Below are positions 44,930 to 53,434 of a DNA stretch of 64,000 nucleotides, piece by piece. Location: the NCBI GenBank assembly GCA_023954155.1, contig JAMLIO010000003.1, forward strand, positions 62,001 through 126,000, given 5' to 3'. The DNA is from Pseudobdellovibrionaceae bacterium. GTDB taxonomy: Bacteria > Bdellovibrionota > Bdellovibrionia > Bdellovibrionales > UBA1609. Positions within the stretch are counted from its first letter, which is position 1, and the number at the start of each line of letters is the position of its first letter. The notes beneath the pieces were generated by a model. It was not told the origin of the DNA. It was given only the letters and a program-made list of their open reading frames with translations, and made no database searches. A program made the translations under genes and the position numbers.

Positions 44930-45541
44930 ATGAAAGACCTGCAAATCAAAGCTCTTTTTTTTACATTCCCACTTGTTCTGCTAGGACTTATCGGCTGTCA
45001 AAATTCCGCCAAAAAAGATTGCGAAGAAAAAAACTGGCGACAACAAGCCTACATGGATGCCCTAAACGGCATTCCCCTTAAAAACTTCAAACAAATACAA
45101 GAGCAATGCCAAAAGCGTTTTGATATCGAAATCCAAAACGAGATCTACAAAGAGGGTTATGATTTAGGTTTAGTTAAACTGTGCACTCGAGAACAAGGTT
45201 TTGAGTTTGGCATCAACGGCAAAGAGTATTTTGGTACGTGTCCAGAACGAGATGAGGACGCTTTTTTAAAATCTTACCGCCTAGGAAGATTAGAATATTT
45301 AAAAAAACTACGCCAACAGCTGAACTCTGAAATTCAGGAGTCCGAAGGACGTGTCTGGCGTAAACAAAACGAATACGAACTGGAGGCTAACAGCAACCCC
45401 ACCGCTGCTCGTGAAGCCTACGACGTGCTTGAATCCTACAGGTCAGAACTCTTAAGACTTCAAGAAGAACAAACCCGCCTCAACAAACGCATCACCGACC
45501 TCGAGGCCATGCTCAAAAAGTTTCCTTCCACTACCCACTAA
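44930..45541 (+). CDS. DUF2799-type lipoprotein with coiled coil
   Basis: 203 aa. Lipobox LIGC (Cys about 23). The domain reads 'YKEGYDLGLVKLCTREQGFEFGINGKEYFGTCPERDEDAFLKSYRLGR', the repeated GYxxGL...C...G..G pattern of DUF2799. A C-terminal coiled coil follows (about 125-195, heptad Leu/Glu/Lys/Arg). Envelope protein of unknown role. It diverges from the OmpA-like gene, with 90 nt between them, and ends 1 nt from the stop of the convergent isomerase gene. Confidence 0.7.
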   Translation: MKDLQIKALFFTFPLVLLGLIGCQNSAKKDCEEKNWRQQAYMDALNGIPLKNFKQIQEQCQKRFDIEIQNEIYKEGYDLGLVKLCTREQGFEFGINGKEYFGTCPERDEDAFLKSYRLGRLEYLKKLRQQLNSEIQESEGRVWRKQNEYELEANSNPTAAREAYDVLESYRSELLRLQEEQTRLNKRITDLEAMLKKFPSTTH

Positions 45542-45542
45542 C

Positions 45543-46040
45543 TTAGTGGCGAGTAACGTTGGTGGGGGTCATGTTGGTAAGAACTTTGCCTCTAATGATT
45601 TCTTCTTGGGCGGCCTCTCTGACGTCTAGGATTTTAACTTCAAACTGTAGGGTTTCACCAGCTAAGGGATGATTTCCATCAACTAAAACATGGTCACCTT
45701 GAATGTCTAAAACATGCAGTGCTAGATGCTCGCCCTTTGGACCACGGGATTCAAACTTCATTCCCTTTTCAATGGAAACGTCTTTAGGAAACTGTTCTCT
45801 ATCCATTTGGATGACAAGTTCTGTACGATACTCTCCATGGGCCTCTTCAGGGGCAAAAATAAATTGCCCCATAAAGCCCTCGGTCTCGCCTAAAATTTTG
45901 TCTTCTAAAACTTGCAGGATTTGCCCATGTCCTACCAAAAACTCAACAGGATCTTCAGGAGACCTGACTTCTAAAAGTCTCCCGTCTTTATTAAAAATAG
46001 AATAGGCCAACGACACCACTTTATTCTTTTCGACTTTCAT
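45543..46040 (-). CDS. SlyD-like FKBP-type peptidyl-prolyl isomerase
   Basis: 165 aa. FKBP domain with inserted flap as in SlyD: 'VVSLAYSIFNKDGRLLEVRSPEDPVEFLVGHGQILQVLEDKILGETEG' and 'VDGNHPLAGETLQFEVKILDVREA'. The metal-binding His-rich tail of E. coli SlyD is missing (it ends TPTNVTRH). A cytosolic folding helper. Followed in operon-like spacing by aat on the same strand, 24 nt upstream. Confidence 0.83.
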   Translation of the reverse strand: MKVEKNKVVSLAYSIFNKDGRLLEVRSPEDPVEFLVGHGQILQVLEDKILGETEGFMGQFIFAPEEAHGEYRTELVIQMDREQFPKDVSIEKGMKFESRGPKGEHLALHVLDIQGDHVLVDGNHPLAGETLQFEVKILDVREAAQEEIIRGKVLTNMTPTNVTRH

Positions 46041-46064
46041 GTTGTCCTCCTAGCCTTGCAGTCC

Positions 46065-46697
46065 TTATTTAAGTGTACCTTTTCCTAGCAGAGATAAAAA
46101 CCGATTTCTGGAAATATATCTGGCTCCCAGTTGCTTTGTAAATGGGGTCACCATTTGTGTATCAATCCAAGACATGCCCTCTTGAGAGAGCACGTTCACC
46201 ATCTGTGACAGTGCAAACTTCGACGCCTCACTGACAGTATAAAACATGCTTTCCGCACTGAAGTAGTGATTCACTTTAACCCCGTACACTCCTCCCACAA
46301 GTTGGCCATCAAGATGGGTTTCAAAACTGTGCACCCAACCCTGCTTTTGCAATTCCACATAGGTGTCTATCAGGTCTTTGGTGATCCAAGTGTCTCGTTC
46401 CATCTTTTTTTTTACCTCAGCACAGAGTTCTATAAAGGCACGAAAGTCATGGTTGATTTTAAGTTCAAAGTTGTGTTTACGAAAAGCCTTATGCGTGGAA
46501 CGACTTAAAGTAAAATCATCAAATTTTAACACGCCCCTTTCTGGTGGACTAAACCAAAAGATGGACTGTTCAGACTCAGGCCAAGGAAACACACCATGAT
46601 GATACGCCTCCACCACCTGTTCGGGGTGAATATAAGGCGTCCATGTGACAATCCCTGACTCATCAATAGGTTCGTAATGCTCAAAATAGGAGCCCAT
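46065..46697 (-). CDS. aat: Leucyl/phenylalanyl-tRNA-protein transferase
   Basis: 210 aa. Adds Leu or Phe to proteins with N-terminal Arg or Lys, marking them for ClpAP (N-end rule). Motifs: 'GVFPWPESEQSIFWFSPPERGVL', 'WITKDLIDTYVELQKQGWVHSFETHLDGQLVGGVYGVKVNHYFSAESMF', 'WIDTQMVTPFTKQLGARYISRNRFL'. Its start overlaps the recQ stop by 1 nt. Confidence 0.93.
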   Translation of the reverse strand: MGSYFEHYEPIDESGIVTWTPYIHPEQVVEAYHHGVFPWPESEQSIFWFSPPERGVLKFDDFTLSRSTHKAFRKHNFELKINHDFRAFIELCAEVKKKMERDTWITKDLIDTYVELQKQGWVHSFETHLDGQLVGGVYGVKVNHYFSAESMFYTVSEASKFALSQMVNVLSQEGMSWIDTQMVTPFTKQLGARYISRNRFLSLLGKGTLK

Positions 46698-48133
46698 CAG
46701 GGTCTCTCCAAAAAATAATCTACGATGTCTTTGCGCATTTCCACACTTCCCAGAGGAGGGTCCAACTCGGATTTATACTTTTCAAACAGCTGAACCAGAT
46801 CAAGCAATCTGAGTTGTGCCGATTTTTTTCTTTTTTCGTGCAAAGCCTTATCCATATCTGGAATTTTTCGTAACTCAGAAATATTTTGAGTCGTGACATT
46901 CCCCAATGTGTCCACCTGCAAAAGGTCCCAACGCTTTAACAGATTCAAAGTGGTTTCGACGCGATAGTCTCTTTTATTATAAAAATTCAGTTTCTCACGT
47001 AAAAAATCAGCCCCTTCTTGCACAAATCGTTGAGGGTAATCTTGAATATGTTGGTACAGACTATAAATAAAGTCAGGTTCTGGATGGTTCCACTTCAAAA
47101 AGTCCATGTGAATGCTAACATCATCGGAATCATAAAAAGCTTCAGCCCAAGACTCCAAACCATCACGTCCTGCACGCCCCACCTCTTGAAAATAAGCCTC
47201 GATAGATTGGGGAATCTCGTAATGCAAAACTGCACGAATGTTGGGTTTGTTCACCCCCAAACCAAAAGCAGGAGTGGCTAGTATCAGAGACTCTTCTTCA
47301 CTAAAAAACTTCTTCTGATTTTTTAATTTGATATGGGAGGGCAGCTGTCCATGATATTTGGTGTGAGAAAACCCTAAAGCTTGCACCTGTTCTGAAACTC
47401 TTTCTAAAGTTTGTACCAAAGAAAAGTAAACAATCTTTGGCCCCTCAAGATTTGTGGCCCAATACGACAGTCGCCTCAGTTTATCCGCCTCTCCGTAGGC
47501 CTGATACACATTCAAATTCAGGTTCGGGCGATCCACAGGAGCTTGATACTCAAACCACTTTGGCGTTGTGGTCCGCCCCAAAACCTCGCGAATCTCTGTT
47601 TTCACCCGAGCAGTGGCCGTGGCTGTCAATGCCAGCACAGGAGGAGCGCCCATCTTAGTGTGAAACTCGGGAATCCTTGTATAGTCAGGACGGAAATCAT
47701 GCCCCCACTGGGACAGACAGTGGGCCTCATCGATGACCAGATACTGCACCCGCGTCTGGGATAAGGCCTCCCATGCCTGCTCCTGAAGCAGTCTTTCTGG
47801 GGTCATGAGGATCAGACGGAAGTCGGCCATGTGCCGCCAAAACTCTGTGCGCTTCTGGGTAGGCATAGCTGAATGAATTTTCCCGACCTTTAAACCCAAT
47901 GCCTTGGCCTGCTCATACTGGTCATCAATCAAAGCCACTAGAGGGGAAATCACCAGAACGCATCCTGTCTCCAGTGTGGAGGCCAGAAATTGATAAATCA
48001 GGCTCTTACCACCCCCCGTTGGCATGATCGTCAGCGTGTTCTCACCTGCCAGAGCAGCTCTGAGAGTCTCTTCTTGGCCAGGGCGGAAGGAGGGCTTATT
48101 GAACTTTGCTTGCAGAATCTGGATTAGGTCCAT
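46697..48133 (-). CDS. recQ: Short RecQ-family ATP-dependent DNA helicase
   Basis: 478 aa. Superfamily 2 helicase motifs are intact: 'TLTIMPTGGGKSLIYQ' (I), 'LVISPLVALIDDQ' (Ia), 'YLVIDEAHCLSQWGHDFRPDY' (II plus the RecQ aromatic loop), 'LALTATAT' (III), 'TKYHGQLPS', 'LILATPAFGLGVNKPNIRAVLHYEIPQSIEAYFQEVGRAGRDG' (V/VI). After motif VI the zinc-binding cysteine cluster of normal RecQ is absent, and there is no HRDC. It is the short RecQ type, perhaps with altered substrate choice. Confidence 0.85.
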   Translation of the reverse strand: MDLIQILQAKFNKPSFRPGQEETLRAALAGENTLTIMPTGGGKSLIYQFLASTLETGCVLVISPLVALIDDQYEQAKALGLKVGKIHSAMPTQKRTEFWRHMADFRLILMTPERLLQEQAWEALSQTRVQYLVIDEAHCLSQWGHDFRPDYTRIPEFHTKMGAPPVLALTATATARVKTEIREVLGRTTTPKWFEYQAPVDRPNLNLNVYQAYGEADKLRRLSYWATNLEGPKIVYFSLVQTLERVSEQVQALGFSHTKYHGQLPSHIKLKNQKKFFSEEESLILATPAFGLGVNKPNIRAVLHYEIPQSIEAYFQEVGRAGRDGLESWAEAFYDSDDVSIHMDFLKWNHPEPDFIYSLYQHIQDYPQRFVQEGADFLREKLNFYNKRDYRVETTLNLLKRWDLLQVDTLGNVTTQNISELRKIPDMDKALHEKRKKSAQLRLLDLVQLFEKYKSELDPPLGSVEMRKDIVDYFLERP

Positions 48134-48264
48134 GCCCTAACCATAACACATCAAATCTTAGTCTAAACCTGATTTTCTTTGCATTGCCTTACTTTTTTTT
48201 TGATGCTAATTAAAATAGTTCAGCAAAAAGCAACATATATAGTTATTAACAAGGAGCACGCCTG

Positions 48265-50370
48265 ATGGCTAAAAAATGGGATATTACAAAGGTCCGAAAT
48301 TTTGGGATCTCTGCACATATTGACTCGGGAAAAACAACACTATCTGAACGTATTTTGTTCTACACTGGTAAAATTCACGCCATCCATGACGTTCGTGGTA
48401 AAGACGGCGTCGGTGCAAAAATGGATCACATGGAACTTGAAAGAGAGCGTGGGATCACTATTCAATCTGCAGCGACCAACGTGCAATGGAAAGATCATGA
48501 GATGAATCTGATTGATACTCCAGGACACGTGGACTTTACTGTGGAAGTGGAAAGATCTCTTCGCGTATTAGACGGCGCGATCCTTGTACTTTGCGGTGTT
48601 GCTGGTGTGCAATCTCAGTCTTTCACTGTGGACCGTCAGATGAGACGTTACAATGTTCCCAGAATGGCTTTCGTGAACAAACTCGACAGACAGGGCGCTA
48701 ACCCTTACAGAGTTTGCCAAGCCCTACGCGAAAAACTAGGTCACAACTCTGTGATGCACGTCCTTCCTATTGGACTTGAAGACAAACACGTAGGTCATGT
48801 TGATCTTGTCACTATGAAAGCCTATTACTTTGAAGGCGATAATGGCCTTGATATTCGTGAAGCAGAAATTCCAGCGGATATGGTCGATGATGCTCAAAAG
48901 TATAGAAAAATCCTTATTGAAGCTGCCGCAGATTTTGATGATGACCTTATGGAAAAGGCCTTAATGGAAGAGGAGCCTACAGAAGCGGAATTGCGCGCTG
49001 CTATTAAAAAAGGTGTTCTTGCACTTAAATTAACACCTGTATTCTGCGGTTCTGCGTACAAAAACGTAGGTGTTCAACGTCTATTAGATGCCATCACTTA
49101 CTATCTTCCTAACCCTACAGAAGTTGTAAACACTGGTCTTGACCAAGATAACAACGAAGCGTCCATCGTGCTTCAACCAGATGCAGAAGCTCCACTTGTA
49201 GCTCTTGCGTTTAAACTTGAAGAAGGTCGCTACGGTCAATTGACTTACATGCGTATTTATCAAGGTACACTTAAAAAAGGCGAATTCATTTACAATATGA
49301 ATGGCAACAAAAAAGTAAAAGTTCCACGTGTTGTACGCATGAACTCTGATGAGATGATTGATATCGAAGAAGCCAGCGCTGGAGACATCGTAGCTTTATT
49401 TGGTGTAGACTGCGCTTCAGGTGACACCTTCACCGATGGTCGAGCCAACATCACTATGACTTCTATGTTTGTACCTAACTCTGTAATTTCTCTTTCTATT
49501 AAACCTAAAGATAAAACACAGACAGCTAACTTTGCGAAAGCTCTTAATAAGTTCACAAAAGAAGACCCTACTTTCCGCGTAAGCCGTGATGAAGAGTCTA
49601 ACGAGACGATCATTTCTGGAATGGGTGAACTTCACTTAGAAGTTTACGTAGAAAGAATGGCCAGAGAATTTAAGTGTGAAGTGGTTACAGGCGCTCCGCA
49701 AGTGGCTTACCGCGAATCTATCTCTATGCCTGCTGAATATGATTACACTCATAAAAAGCAAACTGGGGGTTCTGGTCAATACGCAAAAGTTGTGGGTAGC
49801 ATTGAGCCTATGGACCCCAACTCTGAACAGATTTATGAATTTAGCAACAACGTAACAGGTGGTCGTATCCCTAAAGAATATATCCCTGCCTGTGACAAAG
49901 GTTTCCAAGAGCAAATGACTAAAGGAGCTTTAATCGGATTCCCTATCGTAGGTGTAAAAGTCAATCTTAACGACGGTGCTTACCATGATGTGGACTCTAG
50001 TGAAATGGCCTTTAGAATTTGTGCCATGGCCGCCTTCCGCGAAGCATACATGAAAGCCAAGCCTCAAGCTTTAGAGCCTATCATGAAAGTGGAAGTGACT
50101 GCTCCTGAAGAATTCCAAGGTGCGGTGATGGGTCAGATCAACCAACGTCGTGGTATGATTGCAGGAACTCAAACTCAAGAAGCTATGGTGACCATCGAAG
50201 CTGATGTGCCACTTTCTGAAATGTTTGGTTACTCCACAGAGCTACGTTCTGCCACTCAAGGTAAAGGGGAATTTACAATGGAATTTGCTAAGTATGCTCC
50301 CGCTCCAAGAAACATCCAGGAAGAGCTTGTAAAAGAATATCAAAAGAGACGTGAGGAAGAGAACAAGTAA
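48265..50370 (+). CDS. fusA: Elongation factor G
   Basis: 701 aa GTPase of ribosome translocation. G1 '[19 protein letters not shown]', G2 '[12 protein letters not shown]', G3 '[15 protein letters not shown]', G4 'NKLDRQGAN', and domains III-V to '[13 protein letters not shown]'. A strong AAGGAG precedes the ATG. It is monocistronic here, not in a str operon with rpsL and rpsG, and is closed by its own terminator. This may be one of two EF-G genes, since detached fusA copies are common in this phylum. Confidence 0.95.
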   Translation: MAKKWDITKVRNFGISAHIDSGKTTLSERILFYTGKIHAIHDVRGKDGVGAKMDHMELERERGITIQSAATNVQWKDHEMNLIDTPGHVDFTVEVERSLRVLDGAILVLCGVAGVQSQSFTVDRQMRRYNVPRMAFVNKLDRQGANPYRVCQALREKLGHNSVMHVLPIGLEDKHVGHVDLVTMKAYYFEGDNGLDIREAEIPADMVDDAQKYRKILIEAAADFDDDLMEKALMEEEPTEAELRAAIKKGVLALKLTPVFCGSAYKNVGVQRLLDAITYYLPNPTEVVNTGLDQDNNEASIVLQPDAEAPLVALAFKLEEGRYGQLTYMRIYQGTLKKGEFIYNMNGNKKVKVPRVVRMNSDEMIDIEEASAGDIVALFGVDCASGDTFTDGRANITMTSMFVPNSVISLSIKPKDKTQTANFAKALNKFTKEDPTFRVSRDEESNETIISGMGELHLEVYVERMAREFKCEVVTGAPQVAYRESISMPAEYDYTHKKQTGGSGQYAKVVGSIEPMDPNSEQIYEFSNNVTGGRIPKEYIPACDKGFQEQMTKGALIGFPIVGVKVNLNDGAYHDVDSSEMAFRICAMAAFREAYMKAKPQALEPIMKVEVTAPEEFQGAVMGQINQRRGMIAGTQTQEAMVTIEADVPLSEMFGYSTELRSATQGKGEFTMEFAKYAPAPRNIQEELVKEYQKRREEENK

Positions 50371-50428
50371 GGTTTTTGAGAGGCCTATCATTGGTGTCTC
50401 TTGAATAGGATTTTAAAACTCTAAATGG

Positions 50429-50461
50429 ACGGGGAAGCTTTATAAGTTTCCCCGTTTTTTT
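50429..50461 (+). terminator. Rho-independent terminator of fusA
   Basis: An ACGGGGAA / TTCCCCGT stem continues inward as CTT/AAG around TAT, and is followed by seven T. It starts 58 nt after the fusA stop. Confidence 0.93.
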
Positions 50462-50673
50462 ATCTTCTAGGGGCACCCATCCCCGCTCCGCAAAGCCAGA
50501 CTTTTTTATAACCTAGCCTAATATTCATAAGCTCTAAAACGACAAGCACCCTCACAAGATCTAGTGCCTTAACTGCTTGATATTTCTATATAATTTTCAA
50601 ACATACATCATATTTTAGCTTAAAAAACTGGCGTTTTTGCTAAAAAAACAAAATATTATGTTTCGTCGCTGTA

Positions 50674-50702
50674 TTGACGTATCATTTTGATCAGCTTATT
50701 AA
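50674..50702 (+). promoter_or_regulatory. Candidate sigma-70 promoter upstream of the CNNM-like gene
   Basis: TTGACG, a 17-nt spacer, then TATTAA. The 525-nt gap after fusA otherwise holds the fusA terminator, AT-rich sequence and a possible small ORF. Downstream of this promoter come an AAGGAG and two short start codons before the CNNM-like gene. Confidence 0.5.
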
Positions 50703-50752
50703 AATAAGATACGAGTTATGACGATAAGTCATATAAGGAGTATGAATATTAT

Positions 50753-50908
50753 ATGGACGACGATACGATTCCGCAGATGAAGAGGCTTCTGCCTCCCTCT
50801 GCCAACGATGAAGTCTCTCTTCCCTTTCAATCTTTCCAAAGAACGAATACGGACAATAGCAAAAAGCTTGGACTCTTAACCTTAAGTAGGCATCCATGGC
50901 TTTGCTAA
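50753..50908 (+). CDS. Possible 51-aa leader ORF overlapping the CNNM-like gene
   Basis: ATG at 50753 to TAA at 50906 reads MDDDTIPQMKRLL...SRHPWLC. It ends 11 nt inside the next gene, so its ribosomes terminate at that gene's start. An AAGGAG lies 13 nt before this ATG, which is long; the same AAGGAG sits only 1 nt before another ATG (50742) that encodes 12 codons. Acidic start, basic end, no known family. It could be a leader that couples or regulates the transporter-like gene, or chance. Confidence 0.3.
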   Translation: MDDDTIPQMKRLLPPSANDEVSLPFQSFQRTNTDNSKKLGLLTLSRHPWLC

Positions 50909-51963
50909 TCACTTATATTACGATCACTTTAGTAGCCTCTTTTATATGTTCCATGCTTGAAGCCATGCTGCTGTCTATAAGTCCAGCTCACATCGCTTTA
51001 GTGACTAAAGAGAATCCAAAACTTGGGAACAGGCTTTATAAATTAAAAGATCAAATTGATAGACCTTTAGCTGCAATATTGACCATCAATACGTTAGCTA
51101 ACACTATGGGTTCTATTGGTGTGGGCGTGCAGGTACACAACATCTATGGGGATGGTTTTATCGCGGCAGCTTCAGGAGCGATGACCTTAGCGATCTTATT
51201 TTTTTCAGAAATTATTCCTAAAACGCTAGGCGCCACCTATTGGAAAAAGCTGGCTCCCATTGGTTCAACAGTCATTATCTTTTTTATGCGTATCACCTAT
51301 CCTATTGTTTTACTGTCAGAAGTTATTCGCGATCTTTTTGGTGGACAAGAAATCAAGTCAGTCACTCGTGAAGAGATGATTGTTACTGCTGAACTAGGTG
51401 CTGACGAAGGCGAGATCAACCATAAAGAAAGTTTAGTGATCCGTAACTTGCTTATGCTAGATAAGGTTAAAGTGACGGACATCATGACACCTAAGTCTGT
51501 GATCTTTGCCCTTGAACTGGATTCAACCATTGGCGATGTTTTTAAAGAGCACAAGACCATCCACTTTTCGCGTATCCCTGTTTATAAAGACACTTCCGAT
51601 AATATCGAAGGGATTGTTTTAAGATATAAACTGATGGAGGCCTATTCTAAAGACGAAGACGATTACACTTTAGATAAGTTTATGAAGCCCGTGCACAGTG
51701 TCCCCGATGACATCAGCGTGGCGGCTTGCTTAGATCAGTTCATTAAACGCAAAGAACATCTATTTATTGTTATTGATGAGTACGGAGTCACCGAAGGTAT
51801 CGTAACCCTCGAAGACGTCGTTGAAACTTTACTGGGTGTTGAAATTGTGGATGAATTAGACTCTGTCGAAGACATGCGTAAATATGCCCGTGAACTTTGG
51901 GAGGCTCGCAAAAAAGGCAGGCAAGCCTTAGCAAAAAGTAGACTTAATTTACAACAGGCTTAA
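50896..51963 (+). CDS. CNNM/CorC-type transporter with CBS domains
   Basis: 355 aa: DUF21 membrane domain with about four helices ('MALLITYITITLVASFICSMLEAMLLSIS', 'AILFFSEIIPKTLGATYWKKLAP'), then a CBS pair ('VTDIMTPKSVIFALELDS', 'HLFIVIDEYGVTEGIVTLEDVVETLLGVEIVDE'). The family (MpfA, CorC, CNNM) exports magnesium or related cations across the inner membrane; the CBS pair binds ATP-Mg. The usual C-terminal CorC_HlyC domain is missing. The ATG has TAGG close upstream. Followed 6 nt later by cutA. Confidence 0.85.
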   Translation: MALLITYITITLVASFICSMLEAMLLSISPAHIALVTKENPKLGNRLYKLKDQIDRPLAAILTINTLANTMGSIGVGVQVHNIYGDGFIAAASGAMTLAILFFSEIIPKTLGATYWKKLAPIGSTVIIFFMRITYPIVLLSEVIRDLFGGQEIKSVTREEMIVTAELGADEGEINHKESLVIRNLLMLDKVKVTDIMTPKSVIFALELDSTIGDVFKEHKTIHFSRIPVYKDTSDNIEGIVLRYKLMEAYSKDEDDYTLDKFMKPVHSVPDDISVAACLDQFIKRKEHLFIVIDEYGVTEGIVTLEDVVETLLGVEIVDELDSVEDMRKYARELWEARKKGRQALAKSRLNLQQA

Positions 51964-51969
51964 GATTCT

Positions 51970-52281
51970 ATGCTTGTTGTCTATTGTGTTTTTCCTGATT
52001 TAGAAACCGCACAACACATTTCCAAGGAGGCTGTCAGCAATAAGCTTGCAGCCTGTGCCAATATACTTCCTCAAATTCAAAGTTTTTATATTTGGAATGA
52101 ACAAGTGGAAAGCACTTACGAAACTGTAGTTCTGTTTAAGACTTCACTAGCTAAGTCAGAAGCTTTGCAAAAATGGATATTAGAACATCATCCCTATGAG
52201 ATTCCTTGTCTTATGACATTTAGGCCGCAGGATATCCATGGGGCTTATTTGAACTGGCTCCAAGAAGCCCTCTTTGGGTGA
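51970..52281 (+). CDS. cutA: Divalent-cation tolerance protein CutA1
   Basis: 103 aa. 'VYCVFPDLETAQHISKEAVSNKLAACANILPQIQSFYIWNEQVESTYETVVLFKT' is the typical trimeric ferredoxin-like fold, and 'HPYEIPCLMTF' the conserved C-terminal stretch. Its link to copper tolerance in E. coli is debated. It probably shares a transcript with the cation transporter before it. Its last ~17 nt form the outer part of the left arm of palindrome B, so the end of the gene is duplicated, inverted, about 160 nt downstream. Confidence 0.92.
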   Translation: MLVVYCVFPDLETAQHISKEAVSNKLAACANILPQIQSFYIWNEQVESTYETVVLFKTSLAKSEALQKWILEHHPYEIPCLMTFRPQDIHGAYLNWLQEALFG

Positions 52282-52438
52282 TCTTAAGTTCTTCTTAGAT
52301 TTTATATGATATACTCAAAATGCTCAGACAGTGACGTTTGGCACACTTTTGCGTCGCAAAAGTGCGCCAAGCCGAACTCGCATTTCGACCATATCATATA
52401 AAATCTAAGAAGAACTTAAGATCACCCAAAGAGGGCTT
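52265..52438. repeat. Giant palindrome B: 48-bp perfect arms around a conserved 78-nt core
   Basis: Left arm 52265-52312 and right arm 52391-52438 are perfect reverse complements. The left arm begins inside cutA and includes its stop codon. The core 52313-52390 matches the core of palindrome A in inverse orientation: TCAAAAT-n-CTCAGACAGTG... up to GGCACA, then a self-complementary tip CTTTTGCG/CGCAAAAG, then TGCGCCAAGCCGAACTCG. The arms differ entirely from those of A. No poly-T follows. The rest of the 345-nt gap before pyrE (52439-52626) is AT-rich with no clear gene. Confidence 0.9.
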
Positions 52439-52626
52439 AGTAAGTATATGAAAGCAAAAATTTTGTGAGTAAGAGTTAAGAGCTTAGATCTCCACTGTCA
52501 CAACTCCATTGTGGTCATAGGCTTTAGAGAATGTCGTCTTTGCAGAGAGTCGTCAATATGCTTAGATTAAGTTTATAACAAATTTTTCCTAGAAAAATTG
52601 AGAAAAACAGACTATAGACATGAACT

Positions 52627-53175
52627 ATGAAATTGAAAAAATTGGCTAAGAAGATTTATGAAGTCTCTCACCTTACGGGTGAATTTACGTTGCGCTCAGG
52701 GCAAGTTTCTAATGAGTATTTTGATAAGTATCAATTTGAATGTCGTCCTGAGATTTTAAAAAAAATTGCTAAAGCCATGAAAAAGATGATTCCTGAAGGC
52801 ACTGAAATTTTAGCAGGTCTTGAAATGGGTGGAATTCCTTTAGCCACGGCTCTTTCTTTTGAAACTGGTCTTCCTACAGTGTTGGTACGCAAAGAGGCTA
52901 AAGAGTACGGCACAGCCAAACTTGCCGAAGGCCCAAGCATTGAAGGCAAAAAATTATGTTTGATCGAAGATGTGATCACCACTGGGGGACAAGTCGCTGA
53001 AAGCACCGAAGACTTACGCAAACTGGGTGCAAAAGTAGATGATGTCTTGTGTGTGATCTATCGCGGGCAAAACGAAGGCAAAGAACCTAAACTAGAATCC
53101 CTCGGGTTGAATGTGCAGTGGTTACTAGACAAAAAGCAATTCGACGAATGGTTTGCCCCTGAACTGAAAAAGTAA
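52627..53175 (+). CDS. pyrE: Orotate phosphoribosyltransferase
   Basis: 182 aa. Makes OMP from orotate and PRPP. N-terminal 'LTGEFTLRSGQVSNEYFDKYQFECRPEIL' and 'LAGLEMGGIPLATALSFETGLPTVLVRKEAKEYGT' are typical. The PRPP motif is LIEDVITTGGQ. No attenuator-like hairpin is seen upstream apart from palindrome B, which ends 188 nt before the start. Confidence 0.92.
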   Translation: MKLKKLAKKIYEVSHLTGEFTLRSGQVSNEYFDKYQFECRPEILKKIAKAMKKMIPEGTEILAGLEMGGIPLATALSFETGLPTVLVRKEAKEYGTAKLAEGPSIEGKKLCLIEDVITTGGQVAESTEDLRKLGAKVDDVLCVIYRGQNEGKEPKLESLGLNVQWLLDKKQFDEWFAPELKK

Positions 53176-53198
53176 ACGTAAATTCAATAACAGTGGCA

Positions 53199-53432
53199 TT
53201 AAGACTTGAGGCTTTGAAAGATATAGCCACCCACCACAAATAGCAGTGCTGATACGATAAACCAAAATCCAATGGCTGCTTTGCGCTTCTGTGCGACCTT
53301 GAGGAAGCCGCCTTCAGCTTTAATTTTTTCGCGATCTTTGAAGTAAATACCAATACATATACCAATTAAATAACTCACAAATAGCCCGACGTCTCGCCAT
53401 GAAAGTTGTGATATGTATTCATTTACACTCAT
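53199..53432 (-). CDS. Small two-helix membrane protein
   Basis: 77 aa, unrecognised. Two hydrophobic helices (about 15-32 and 52-72) flank a basic loop with 'KDREKIKAEGGFLKVAQKRKAA'. It starts 2 nt after the methyltransferase stop, hence is part of that operon. Length and spacing support a real gene; function unknown. Confidence 0.6.
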   Translation of the reverse strand: MSVNEYISQLSWRDVGLFVSYLIGICIGIYFKDREKIKAEGGFLKVAQKRKAAIGFWFIVSALLFVVGGYIFQSLKS

Positions 53433-53434
53433 AT

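Noticed and set aside
48184-48216. fusA promoter (TTGCCT ... TAAAAT)
   Set aside because: The spacing is about 21 nt, too long for a sigma-70 promoter; other boxes were no better.
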